The notes beneath the pieces were generated by a model. It searched no databases and was not told where the DNA came from. It was given only the letters and a program-made list of their open reading frames with translations. The translations under genes were made by a program, and so were the position numbers. 64,000 bases of DNA from Ruegeria atlantica (GTDB taxonomy: Bacteria > Pseudomonadota > Alphaproteobacteria > Rhodobacterales > Rhodobacteraceae), in NCBI RefSeq assembly GCF_013033965.1, contig NZ_WQFE01000005.1, positions 124,001-188,000 on the forward strand, read 5' to 3'. The first letter of the stretch is position 1, and every line of letters starts with the position of its first letter. Of the stretch, positions 25,995 to 34,038 are shown one piece after another.

Positions 25995-26993
25995 ATGAAC
26001 ATCGACACGATCTCGAAACCGCATGAGCGACTGGCCGAGATTCTGGACAGCGAAATGAATGCCGTGAACCAGTTGATCCGCACGCGCATGGCATCGGAAC
26101 ACGCACCCCGTATCCCGGAAGTGACGGCACATCTTGTCGAAGCTGGTGGCAAGCGCCTGCGCCCTATGTTGACGCTGGCGGCCGCCCGGTTGTTTGATTA
26201 CGCAGGGGATCACCACGTGCGTCTGGCCGCGACGGTCGAGTTCATTCACACAGCGACCCTGCTACATGACGATGTCGTTGACGAAAGCGCACAGCGGCGT
26301 GGTCGACCCACGGCGAACCTTTTGTGGGACAACAAATCCAGCGTTCTGGTGGGCGATTACCTGTTTTCCCGCAGCTTCCAGCTGATGGTTGAAACCGGGT
26401 CGCTACGGGTGCTGGATATTCTGGCCAATGCCTCGGCCACGATCGCCGAGGGCGAAGTGCTGCAGATGACAGCAGCCACCGATCTGGGCACCACCGAGGC
26501 CATTTACCTGCAGGTCGTGCGCGGTAAGACCGCCGCTCTGTTTTCGGCTGCAACAGAGGTGGGCGGTGTGATCGCCGACGCGGCCGAGGATCAGGTCAAG
26601 GCGCTGTACGAATACGGCGATGCGCTTGGTATCGCGTTCCAGATTGCCGATGACCTGTTGGATTATCAGGGTGACAGCAAGGCCACCGGCAAGAATGTCG
26701 GGGACGACTTCCGCGAGCGTAAACTCACCCTTCCCGTCATCAAGGCCATCGCGCAGGCCACAGAGGAAGAGCACGCATTTTGGGAGCGAACAATTGGTCG
26801 CGGCCGTCAGGAAGACGGCGATCTGGACCATGCGCTGAGCCTGATGAGCAAGTACGGCACGCTGGACGCCACGCGTTCTGACGCGTTTGGGTGGGCCACC
26901 AAAGCCAAGACCGCATTGGACGCCCTACCCGATCACGAGATTCGCACCCTGCTGCGTGATTTGGCCGACTACGTGGTCTCGCGCCTCAATTAA
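25995..26993 (+). CDS. ispB: Polyprenyl (octa/decaprenyl) diphosphate synthase
   Basis: Trans-prenyltransferase that builds the long isoprenoid side chain of ubiquinone. The 332-residue protein has both aspartate-rich motifs, DDVVDESAQRRG (first DDxxD) and DDLLDYQGD (second), plus GGKRLRPML. Rhodobacteraceae usually make ubiquinone-10, so a decaprenyl product is likely but not proven; chain length cannot be read safely. The ATG at 25995 is preferred to a GTG three bases earlier, given AGGAG spacing. Its 3' end overlaps the convergent ispE by 8 bases. Confidence 0.92.
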   Translation: MNIDTISKPHERLAEILDSEMNAVNQLIRTRMASEHAPRIPEVTAHLVEAGGKRLRPMLTLAAARLFDYAGDHHVRLAATVEFIHTATLLHDDVVDESAQRRGRPTANLLWDNKSSVLVGDYLFSRSFQLMVETGSLRVLDILANASATIAEGEVLQMTAATDLGTTEAIYLQVVRGKTAALFSAATEVGGVIADAAEDQVKALYEYGDALGIAFQIADDLLDYQGDSKATGKNVGDDFRERKLTLPVIKAIAQATEEEHAFWERTIGRGRQEDGDLDHALSLMSKYGTLDATRSDAFGWATKAKTALDALPDHEIRTLLRDLADYVVSRLN

Positions 26994-27807
26994 GCTGGGT
27001 TGCGCGGCACCACCAATCGGGATGCGCCGCGCCGATCTCATAGGCGGCAAAATGAGCGGCCTTCATCGTTGGATAAAGGGCGAAACAGGTCGAACCTGAG
27101 CCCGACATCCGCGACAACAGAGCATCTTTCGTACCCGACAGATCATCCAGGACCCGGGCAACCTCGGGTGCGAGGCTTTTTGTCGGTAGTTCCAGGTCAT
27201 TGCGCTGACGCTGCAGCCAGTCTGCACATGTCTCAGGTGTTTCAAAGACCGGAATGTCACCGGGCATTGGCAGGTTGTCTCGGCTCTGCAGGGCAGAAAA
27301 CACGGAGCCAGTCGGGACTTCAACACCGGGATTGACCAAAAGGGCCGGCATTGGCGGTAAAATAACCGGCTGTAACCGTTCGCCGACACCTCGCATCCGA
27401 GTGGCCGAGGCCGCCACGCAAACCGGCACATCTGCGCCAAGTGTCAGGGCGGTTTCGTCAGGTATCGCCAGATCCTGATCCGCAACCATGCGCAGCGTTG
27501 CCGCCGCATCAGACGACCCGCCACCAATCCCCCCGCCATGCGGCAGCACTTTGTTCAGGTTGATATGGCCAGTCCATCCAGCGGCGGCAGCCGCTTTCCA
27601 GACCAGATTTCGATCATCCGCTGGCACCCCCTCAGCGTGTTCACCCGTGACGGACATCGACAGCTCGGGTCCCGGCGTGAATTCCAGCGTATCGCCGACA
27701 TCTGCAAAAACCACCAGCGAATCGAGAAGATGATAGCCATCCGCGCGGCATCCGGTCACATGCAGAGTCAGGTTGATCTTGGCGGGCGCGAAGGCCTCAA
27801 CCTTCAT
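26986..27807 (-). CDS. ispE: 4-diphosphocytidyl-2-C-methyl-D-erythritol kinase
   Basis: GHMP-family kinase of the non-mevalonate isoprenoid pathway, phosphorylating the 2-hydroxyl of CDP-methylerythritol. The 273-residue protein starts MKVEAFAPAKINLTL, the family N-terminus, and carries the ATP-binding GHMP motif LPHGGGIGGGSSDAAA and a C-terminal MSGSGSTCFAL motif. The start at 27807 overlaps the end of the TPR gene by 11 bases, so translation is coupled. It overlaps tail to tail with the polyprenyl synthase, another isoprenoid gene. Confidence 0.95.
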   Translation of the reverse strand: MKVEAFAPAKINLTLHVTGCRADGYHLLDSLVVFADVGDTLEFTPGPELSMSVTGEHAEGVPADDRNLVWKAAAAAGWTGHINLNKVLPHGGGIGGGSSDAAATLRMVADQDLAIPDETALTLGADVPVCVAASATRMRGVGERLQPVILPPMPALLVNPGVEVPTGSVFSALQSRDNLPMPGDIPVFETPETCADWLQRQRNDLELPTKSLAPEVARVLDDLSGTKDALLSRMSGSGSTCFALYPTMKAAHFAAYEIGAAHPDWWCRATQLN

Positions 27808-29509
27808 TGGCCACCTTAAGGGGATCGGCACCCTCTTCTACCAAAACCGCATCCAGGCCGACTTCGATCTTGCGGCGGATGCGTTCCGGATCGGCCTCTC
27901 CGTCCGTATCTTCTGGATCGATAAAGGACAGGGCGCGTTTCCACTGAAATTCAGCCTCGCGCGCCCGGCCGACGGCCCAATAGACGTCACCCAGATGATC
28001 ATTCACTACAGGGTCGACGGGCATCAGCTCAACCGCGCGCTCCATATGCGCCACGGCTTCATCATAGCGACCAAGACGGAACAAAACCCACCCAAGACTG
28101 TCGACAATATAGCCGCTGTCGGGACGCGCCGCGACAGCGCGCTCGATCATGTCCAGCGCTTCGTCCAGCTTTTCCTGCCGTTCGACCAGCGAGTAGCCCA
28201 AATAGTTCAGAACCTGCGGCTGATCTGGGTTCAGTTCCAGCGCACGACGGAAGTCGGCCTCGGCCAGTTCCCAGTTCTTGAGGCGCTCATGCGAGATACC
28301 GCGCGCGTAATACAGAAACCAGTTGCCGCTGACACCCTGCTCGGTCAATTCGATTGCTGTGTCATAGGTCCCAACCGCGTCAGCATAGTTTTCCTGCCGC
28401 CTTTGCAGATCTGCCAAGGCCACGTGAACACTGGGCAAACCGGGGCTTTGTGCCGCTAGATTTTGGAGAACTTCGGCAGCTGCATCTGTTTTCCCCGACC
28501 GACCCAGAACTTCGGCCCGGCCCAATTCGGCGGCGTGGTAATCGCTGCTGGTTGAAGGGACCATGCGATAGGCTTCGACGGCCAGATCGTATTGTTCCAG
28601 TGCGTCCAGTAATTCAGCACTCAGAAGGATTGCATCCACGTGGTCCGGACGCAGAAACGCCGCAATCCGGGCGTAAAGAAGCACGTAATCCTGCGACGCC
28701 TCAGCGCTGAGCGCGGCACCTACGGAGAAGAAGACTTCTGCCATACCATCCTGGGCGGATTGCACATGAGTAAAAGGAAGCGTTTCGCCAGCCGTAAGGC
28801 GCGCCACGTACCCTTCGATGGACGGGTCGCTTCCTGCCGCAAACACTTCACCCAGGTACTGAACAGCGTCTTCGTTGCGGTCCAGTTGCGACAGAACTTC
28901 AGTCCGGGCCAATGCTGCACGACGTGAGAACCGCGAAACCGCCCCGTTGTTTTCCGCAAAGATCTCTTCGGCACGTTCGAAATCACCGATCGAAGCCAGC
29001 GCTAATGCTTCGTGGTATCGGGCGAATTCCCGAAGCCCTTCCTGGGTGCCAACTTTTTCGAACTGCTCCATCGCTTTGGTCATGGCACCCTGTGCCACAT
29101 AGACCCAGCCCAGAACCAGACCATCCACCAGGGGTCCGACACCTTGGGTTTCAGGATCGCGCGCGAGCAGCTCATCCAGTTTTTTGTCAGCGATCAGATT
29201 TGCCATGATGACCATCTTTGCCGCCTGGCTTGGAAGGTCGAGCGCCTCGATGGACTGGGCGATTGGAAGCGCGCGCTCAACCTCGCCCAATGCAAGGCGT
29301 GCTACGACAACGTTTTCCAGAAGTTTGCCGTTTTCAGGGTCAGCGCGCAGGGCCTGCGCATAATATTTCTCGGCAGAGGTATAGTCGCTTTGATAAATCG
29401 CCTGACGTCCGGCCAGATACGACCCAGAGCCAGAGTCCGACAGCGCCGGGAATGCAAATGTCGAAGTTAACAGCACAGCCAATGCCGTGCGACGAACGAG
29501 GGAAGCCAC
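27797..29509 (-). CDS. Exported tetratricopeptide repeat protein
   Basis: A 570-residue protein with an N-terminal signal peptide (about 1-24, RTALAVLLTSTFAFPALS). Many TPR units run through the whole length; the clearest lie near 390-540 (AEADFRRALELNPDQPQVLNYLGYSLVERQ region, then AVAHMERAVELMPVDP). Such proteins are periplasmic or outer-membrane scaffolds. The start is probably GTG at 29509, with AGGA spaced correctly; a TTG three bases upstream is the alternative. It is followed by ispE with overlap. No enzymatic domain is seen. Confidence 0.88.
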   Translation of the reverse strand: MASLVRRTALAVLLTSTFAFPALSDSGSGSYLAGRQAIYQSDYTSAEKYYAQALRADPENGKLLENVVVARLALGEVERALPIAQSIEALDLPSQAAKMVIMANLIADKKLDELLARDPETQGVGPLVDGLVLGWVYVAQGAMTKAMEQFEKVGTQEGLREFARYHEALALASIGDFERAEEIFAENNGAVSRFSRRAALARTEVLSQLDRNEDAVQYLGEVFAAGSDPSIEGYVARLTAGETLPFTHVQSAQDGMAEVFFSVGAALSAEASQDYVLLYARIAAFLRPDHVDAILLSAELLDALEQYDLAVEAYRMVPSTSSDYHAAELGRAEVLGRSGKTDAAAEVLQNLAAQSPGLPSVHVALADLQRRQENYADAVGTYDTAIELTEQGVSGNWFLYYARGISHERLKNWELAEADFRRALELNPDQPQVLNYLGYSLVERQEKLDEALDMIERAVAARPDSGYIVDSLGWVLFRLGRYDEAVAHMERAVELMPVDPVVNDHLGDVYWAVGRAREAEFQWKRALSFIDPEDTDGEADPERIRRKIEVGLDAVLVEEGADPLKVANEG

Positions 29510-29567
29510 CAAAATCCTGCCTTGCTATCGTTGACTGCGCAACAAGCTAGGGCTTTGGTCAGGAAGA

Positions 29568-29602
29568 GGCAATGGCAGAGCCTTCACGACCCTGCCATTG
29601 CC
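29568..29602 (-). terminator. Terminator hairpin downstream of the ETF-quinone oxidoreductase gene
   Basis: A perfect 11-bp stem GGCAATGGCAG / CTGCCATTGCC (29568-29578, 29592-29602) with a 13-base loop starts 12 bases after the stop of the leftward gene. On that strand it is followed by TCTTCCT, a pyrimidine-rich but weak U-tract. Confidence 0.65.
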
Positions 29603-29613
29603 CATGTTTTCGC

Positions 29614-31260
29614 TTACATGTTGGGATAGTTCGGTCCATCCCCGCCCTGCGGCGTGGTCCAGGTGATGTTCTGGCTGGGATCCTTGATGTCGCAGGTTTT
29701 GCAGTGGACGCAGTTCTGGAAGTTGATGACGAATCGCGGGCCATCTTCATCCTCGACCATCTCGTACACGCCCGCCGGGCAATAGCGCTGCGCCGGTTCA
29801 TCGAACTTGGGCAGGTTGACCTTTACCGGGATTTCCGGGTCGGCCAGCTTCAGGTGGCAGGGCTGGGCCTCTTCGTGGTTAGTGGCTGCGAAGGACACGT
29901 TGGTCAGGCGATCAAAGGACAGCGTGCCATCAGGCTTCGGATAATCGATAGGCTTGTGCTTGCTGGCCTCTTCAGTCGCCTCGGCATCGTTCTTGCCGTG
30001 ACCCAGCGTGCCCAGCAGCGAAAAGCCCAGCGTGTTGGTCCACATGTCCATACCACCCAGCATCAGGCTGGCGGTCAGGCCGTATTTCGACCACAGCGGT
30101 TTGACGTTACGCACTTTCTTCAAGTCCGCACCGATTGCGCCTTCGCGCACGTCGGTCTCATAAGCGGTCAGTTCGTCGCCCGAACGTTCGGCCTTGATCG
30201 CGTCGAATGCCGCTTCGGCCGCAGCCTTGCCCGACAACATTGCATTGTGGTTGCCCTTGATGCGCGGAACGTTGACCATGCCCGCCGAACAACCCAGCAG
30301 CGCCACACCCGGAGCCACCAGTTTCGGCATCGACTGCCAGCCGCCTTCGGTGATTGCACGTGCGCCATAGGCCACGCGCTTGCCGCCTTTCAAAAGATCG
30401 GCAACCACCGGGTGATGCTTGAAGCGCTGGAATTCCATGTAGGGGTACAGGTGCGGGTTCTTGTAATTCAGGTGAACCACGAAACCAACATAGACCTGAT
30501 TGTTTTCAAGGTGATAGATGAACGACCCGCCACCTGCGTTGCTGCCAAGCGGCCACCCCATGGTGTGCGTGACCGAGCCTTCCTTGTGCTTGGCCGGGTC
30601 GATCTCCCAGATCTCTTTCATGCCAACGCCGTATTTCTGCGGCTCTTTACCCGCAGACAGGTCGTATTTGGCGATGACTTCCTTGGACAGCGAGCCACGG
30701 ACACCTTCCGACAGGAACACGTACTTACCGTGCAGCTCCATGCCCGGCTCGGTGCCCGGACCATAGGACCCATCAGGCTCCAGTCCGAAGACACCGGCGA
30801 CGACGCCTTTGACTTCGCCATTGTCGCCATAAACCAGCTCGGAACACGCCATGCCGGGGAAGATTTCCACACCCAGCTCTTCGGCTTGCTCGGCCATCCA
30901 GCGGCAGACATTGCCCATCGACACGATGTAATTGCCGTGGTTGTTCATCAGCGGCGGCATCGGGAAGTTGGGAATGCGGATCTTGCCCGCCTCACCCAGC
31001 ATGTAGAAGTTATCTTCATGCACCGGCACGTTCAGCGGTGCGCCCTTTTCCTTCCAATCCGGGATCAGAGCGTCCAGCCCGCAGGGGTCCAGAACAGCGC
31101 CCGACAGAATATGCGCGCCCACTTCCGAGCCCTTTTCCAGAACCACGACATTCAGGTCGGCATCCAGCTGTTTCAGACGGATGGCCGCCGACAGGCCCGC
31201 GGGGCCTGCACCCACGATTACCACATCGTATTCCATCGCTTCGCGTTCAATCTCGGCCAT
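29614..31260 (-). CDS. Electron transfer flavoprotein-ubiquinone oxidoreductase
   Basis: Inner-membrane-associated FAD and 4Fe-4S protein that passes electrons from electron-transferring flavoprotein, loaded by acyl-CoA dehydrogenases, into the quinone pool. The 548-residue protein has the FAD motif VVIVGAGPAGLSAAIRL and a C-terminal iron-sulfur domain with cysteines in YCPAGVYE and CVHCKTCDIKDP. Length is standard. It stands alone between hairpin and promoter. The acyl-CoA dehydrogenase at 43564 would be an upstream donor. Confidence 0.95.
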   Translation of the reverse strand: MAEIEREAMEYDVVIVGAGPAGLSAAIRLKQLDADLNVVVLEKGSEVGAHILSGAVLDPCGLDALIPDWKEKGAPLNVPVHEDNFYMLGEAGKIRIPNFPMPPLMNNHGNYIVSMGNVCRWMAEQAEELGVEIFPGMACSELVYGDNGEVKGVVAGVFGLEPDGSYGPGTEPGMELHGKYVFLSEGVRGSLSKEVIAKYDLSAGKEPQKYGVGMKEIWEIDPAKHKEGSVTHTMGWPLGSNAGGGSFIYHLENNQVYVGFVVHLNYKNPHLYPYMEFQRFKHHPVVADLLKGGKRVAYGARAITEGGWQSMPKLVAPGVALLGCSAGMVNVPRIKGNHNAMLSGKAAAEAAFDAIKAERSGDELTAYETDVREGAIGADLKKVRNVKPLWSKYGLTASLMLGGMDMWTNTLGFSLLGTLGHGKNDAEATEEASKHKPIDYPKPDGTLSFDRLTNVSFAATNHEEAQPCHLKLADPEIPVKVNLPKFDEPAQRYCPAGVYEMVEDEDGPRFVINFQNCVHCKTCDIKDPSQNITWTTPQGGDGPNYPNM

Positions 31261-31332
31261 CGCGGGCTCCTTAGCTAACTTTCCGAATTGGCGCTTTCAC
31301 TGCGTGGTCTGCGCAATATTGTTTCACGGCTG

Positions 31333-31360
31333 ATTACATGGTCGTAAACACCTTGGTCAA
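31333..31360 (-). promoter_or_regulatory. Candidate promoter of the ETF-quinone oxidoreductase gene
   Basis: On the minus strand TTGACC (31360-31355) and TGTAAT (31338-31333) are separated by 16 bases, about 70 bases upstream of the start codon. This resembles a sigma-70 promoter. No operator was recognised around it. Confidence 0.4.
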
Positions 31361-31395
31361 TTAAAACACGGCGTAACTTTGCTGCAATGCGGCAG

Positions 31396-31851
31396 TTATG
31401 CCTCGGGAGAGTCCCCCATCAGGTATCTGGGACCGCTACCATTGGATTTTGCACGGTCATCCGGGTTGTAGAGAGCGCACTTCGGCAGGCTAAGGCACCC
31501 GCACCCGATGCAACCGTCCAGATTGTCGCGCAAACGCGTAAGGGTATCGATTCGCTGATCCAGATGTGCCCTCAGCCCTTTGCTGATGTCCTGCCAATCC
31601 TGCGGTGTTGGCGTGCGGTTTCCGGGCAGACCGGACAGGACCTCTCGAATCTCGGGCAGGGTCAGACCGAATTGCTGGGCGATCATCACAAAACTCAGAC
31701 GCCGGATGTCTGCACGCTGATACCGCCGCTGCCCGCCCGCATTGCGCCAGGGCGAGATCAGCCCCTGCGCCTCGTAATACCTAATGGCCGAAACAGCCAA
31801 TCCTGTGCGCCGGGCCAATGCGCCGATTGCCAACCCTTCCGAAACCGCCAT
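31396..31851 (-). CDS. soxR: Redox-sensitive MerR-family activator SoxR
   Basis: A 151-residue 2Fe-2S transcriptional activator. The N-terminal MerR helix-turn-helix covers about 7-75 (AIGALARRTGLAVSAIRYYE), followed by a dimerisation helix. The diagnostic cluster CX2CXCX5C occurs as CIGCGC...C near residues 118-129. SoxR senses redox-cycling agents or superoxide. The ATG at 31851 gives the normal family length; a longer frame would cross its own promoter region. It is divergent from a VOC-family gene, with a SoxR-type promoter between them. Confidence 0.94.
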   Translation of the reverse strand: MAVSEGLAIGALARRTGLAVSAIRYYEAQGLISPWRNAGGQRRYQRADIRRLSFVMIAQQFGLTLPEIREVLSGLPGNRTPTPQDWQDISKGLRAHLDQRIDTLTRLRDNLDGCIGCGCLSLPKCALYNPDDRAKSNGSGPRYLMGDSPEA

Positions 31852-31871
31852 GTCACTCTCCAAAAAATACC

Positions 31872-31902
31872 TTGATCTAAAGTTAGGTTTAGAAATTACA
31901 GT
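31872..31902 (+). promoter_or_regulatory. SoxR-type promoter with 19-bp spacer and dyad
   Basis: TTGATC (-35, 31872-31877) and TACAGT (-10, 31897-31902) are separated by 19 bases, the overlong spacing typical of MerR-family targets. An 18-bp dyad TCTAAAGTTAGGTTTAGA (31876-31893) overlaps the -35 end. Its centre falls at spacer position 7.5, exactly as in the E. coli soxS promoter, and 12 of 18 bases match the soxS box. It reads into the VOC gene, whose ribosome binding site follows at 31928. Confidence 0.85.
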
Positions 31903-31937
31903 GAGTCGGAACAAGCAAAAAACACAAAGGAGATCTC

Positions 31938-32318
31938 ATGATGGCGACGCTTGAACACACCAATTTCACTGTCCGTGATCCGCAGGCTTCGGCTGCATGG
32001 ATGCACAAGGTGTTCGGTTGGAAAACACGGTGGGAAGGTCCGGCAATTGCGGGCGGCTACACGGTTCACGTGGGCACCAAGCACACCTACCTGGCACTTT
32101 ACGCGCCCAGCGATCCACAGCCCTCCGGGGAAAGCAGCTATGACATCGTCGGCGGGCTGAATCACGTGGGCGTTCTGGTCGAAGACATCGACGCGACTGA
32201 GAAAAAAGTAATCGACGCCGGGTTTACCCCCAAATCCCACGCTGACTACGAACCGGGCCGACGGTTCTATTTTAATGACGACAATGACATCGAATTTGAA
32301 GTGATTAGCTACGAATAA
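31938..32318 (+). CDS. VOC (glyoxalase/bleomycin-resistance/dioxygenase) family protein, SoxR target
   Basis: A 126-residue single-module vicinal-oxygen-chelate protein. It has two beta-alpha-beta-beta-beta units, the first beginning LEHTNFTVRDPQASAAWM and the second LNHVGVLVEDIDATEKKV. Candidate metal ligands are H7, H75 and the glutamates of the last strand (DIEFEVISYE). The substrate is unknown; such proteins can be glyoxalases, dioxygenases or drug-binding proteins. A SoxR-type promoter and AGGAG upstream suggest induction by redox-active compounds. Confidence 0.85.
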   Translation: MMATLEHTNFTVRDPQASAAWMHKVFGWKTRWEGPAIAGGYTVHVGTKHTYLALYAPSDPQPSGESSYDIVGGLNHVGVLVEDIDATEKKVIDAGFTPKSHADYEPGRRFYFNDDNDIEFEVISYE

Positions 32319-32416
32319 GGTGTTCCGGGAAACACCCGACAGATTCTTTATCGCCAATGTCCCGAGGGCGCGAAGCGCGGCAGGGTATTGGCGATTCAGA
32401 CTTTCTCCCGAACACC
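32319..32416 (+). other. Nested inverted-repeat structured element between the VOC gene and greA
   Basis: Directly after the VOC stop, complementary segments nest inside one another. An outer pair GGTGTTCCGGGA / TCCCGAACACC (32319-32330, 32406-32416) has one bulge. A middle pair TCGCCAAT / ATTGGCGA (32351-32358, 32387-32394) is perfect. An apical GCGC-GAA-GCGC (32368-32378) closes it. A competing local hairpin GGTGTT / AACACC (32319-32324, 32331-32336) also exists. The rest of the gap to greA (32417-32560) shows no gene. It may be a terminator complex, an intergenic repeat unit or a small RNA. Confidence 0.55.
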
Positions 32417-32560
32417 ATAGGCCGTAATCCGCGCGTTGCGCGACCAAGCCCCCTTGCAATTCACGCCTCATTTGGGTCAGTTAATTGACGACCCATCCAA
32501 TCGCCCCGACGCGTGTCTCATGCGGCGGGGCGAACCAATTTATGCGTGGACGACAAGAAC

Positions 32561-33031
32561 ATGGAAAAAATTCCAATGACGCCTGCGGGTAATGCCGCGC
32601 TTGGGGCGGAGCTCAAAAACCTCAAGTCCGTCGAGCGCCCGGCGATCATCGAAGCCATCGCTACAGCGCGCGAGCTGGGCGACCTGAAGGAAAACGCCGA
32701 GTATCACTCGGCGCGCGAAAAGCAGGGCTTCATCGAAGGTCGTATCAAAGAGCTGGAAGGCATCCTGTCGCTGGCCGATGTGATCGACCCAGCCAAACTG
32801 AACGGTGCGATCAAGTTTGGCGCCAAGGTCACGCTGGTGGATGAAGACACCGACGAGGAGAAGACCTGGCAGATTGTGGGCGAGTACGAGGCCAACATCG
32901 AAAACGGTCTTCTAAACATCAAATCGCCCATCGCGCGGGCGTTGATTGGCAAGGAAGAAGGCGACAGTGTCGAGGTACGCACGCCCGGCGGTGTGCGGTC
33001 CTATGAAGTTCTGAGTATCGAGTACGCCTGA
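32561..33031 (+). CDS. greA: Transcription elongation factor GreA
   Basis: Rescues backtracked RNA polymerase by stimulating transcript cleavage. The 156-residue protein starts [18 protein letters not shown] and has the N-terminal coiled coil with the acidic tip [19 protein letters not shown] (about 37-55). The C-terminal FKBP-like domain includes [13 protein letters not shown]. Length and motifs are normal. The ATG at 32561 has only a weak purine-rich site upstream. It is followed after 14 bases by a membrane protein gene. Confidence 0.96.
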   Translation: MEKIPMTPAGNAALGAELKNLKSVERPAIIEAIATARELGDLKENAEYHSAREKQGFIEGRIKELEGILSLADVIDPAKLNGAIKFGAKVTLVDEDTDEEKTWQIVGEYEANIENGLLNIKSPIARALIGKEEGDSVEVRTPGGVRSYEVLSIEYA

Positions 33032-33045
33032 CCGGAGCCTTGACC

Positions 33046-34038
33046 ATGTCAGAGCCCAACCCCGAACAGGATCCAGAACGGCCAACCCCATTGGGTATCT
33101 ATGACAAGCCTTCGCATCCTTCGGTGACCGAGATCGAGATCGTCGCCATTGCGCTTAGCGTGGTCTGGCTGATCGTGTCGATTGTGTTTCTGGTGCTTCC
33201 CGACAAGGTCGATGGCGGCGGCTTTGTCGTGACCCTACTGGCCGTTTTCATGCCGGTTGCCATGATCTGGGTCGCCGCTACGGCCATGCGCGCCAGCCGC
33301 GTCATGCGCGAGGAAAGCGCGCGGCTGCAGACCGCGATCGACGCGATCCGTCAGGCCTATGTGATTCAGCAACAGCGCGCCGCCAGCCTACAAGAGCCGG
33401 GTGTCAGCAAAAAGCTGGACGAAATCGCTGAGGCCGCCAAAAAAGCGGAAACCGCGCTGGCGACGTTTTCATCGAAACGGACCGAGCCGGTTCGGGACGA
33501 GGCCTCTGTCGAAACAGGAGACCAGACGTCTTTGGAACTGGGCACCCCAGCCGAGGATATCGCCCCGCCACTGACGACCGATATTTTCATCCGCGCGCTC
33601 AATTTTCCGGAAACGCAGGATGATACCGAAGGGTTCGACGCCCTCAGGCTCGCGCTGCAGGATCGCAAAACCGCTCAGTTGGTACAGGCTTCGCAGGATG
33701 TTCTGACTCTGCTCAGTCAGGAAGGCATCTATATGGATGACCTGCGTCCGGACATGGCCAGACCTGAAGTCTGGCGGCAGTTCGCACAAGGCGCGCGCGG
33801 CCGTGCCGTTGCAGCCCTGGGCGGGATCAGGGACCGGTCGTCGCTGGCACTGACCGCAGCCCGCATGAAACAAGACCCGATATTCAGGGACGCCGTACAT
33901 CATTTCCTGCGTCGCTTTGATCACATGATCGTTGAGTTTGAACCGAATGCCAGCGACGCAGATCTGACGGCTTTGGGTGACACACGGACAGCCCGTGCAT
34001 TTATGCTGTTGGGGCGTGTTGCCGGTACCTTCGACTGA
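33046..34038 (+). CDS. Membrane protein of unknown function downstream of greA
   Basis: A 330-residue protein with two adjacent transmembrane helices (about 29-50 and 58-78) and a coiled-coil region (about 88-140, including KLDEIAEAAKKAETALATF). The conserved-looking helical C-terminal domain (about 175-330) includes the segment EGFDALRLALQDRKTAQLVQ. It contains no enzyme motif. The ATG at 33046 is preferred to a TTG at 33040 because of GGAG spacing. It abuts the convergent moeA with no intervening base. It looks like a lineage-conserved Rhodobacteraceae protein. Confidence 0.8.
   Translation: MSEPNPEQDPERPTPLGIYDKPSHPSVTEIEIVAIALSVVWLIVSIVFLVLPDKVDGGGFVVTLLAVFMPVAMIWVAATAMRASRVMREESARLQTAIDAIRQAYVIQQQRAASLQEPGVSKKLDEIAEAAKKAETALATFSSKRTEPVRDEASVETGDQTSLELGTPAEDIAPPLTTDIFIRALNFPETQDDTEGFDALRLALQDRKTAQLVQASQDVLTLLSQEGIYMDDLRPDMARPEVWRQFAQGARGRAVAALGGIRDRSSLALTAARMKQDPIFRDAVHHFLRRFDHMIVEFEPNASDADLTALGDTRTARAFMLLGRVAGTFD

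Noticed and set aside
29572-31278. Long open frame (about 568 residues) on the plus strand opposite the ETF-quinone oxidoreductase
   Set aside because: It mirrors the third-codon GC bias of the real gene, has no family resemblance, and its His/Arg-rich composition is typical of an antisense shadow.
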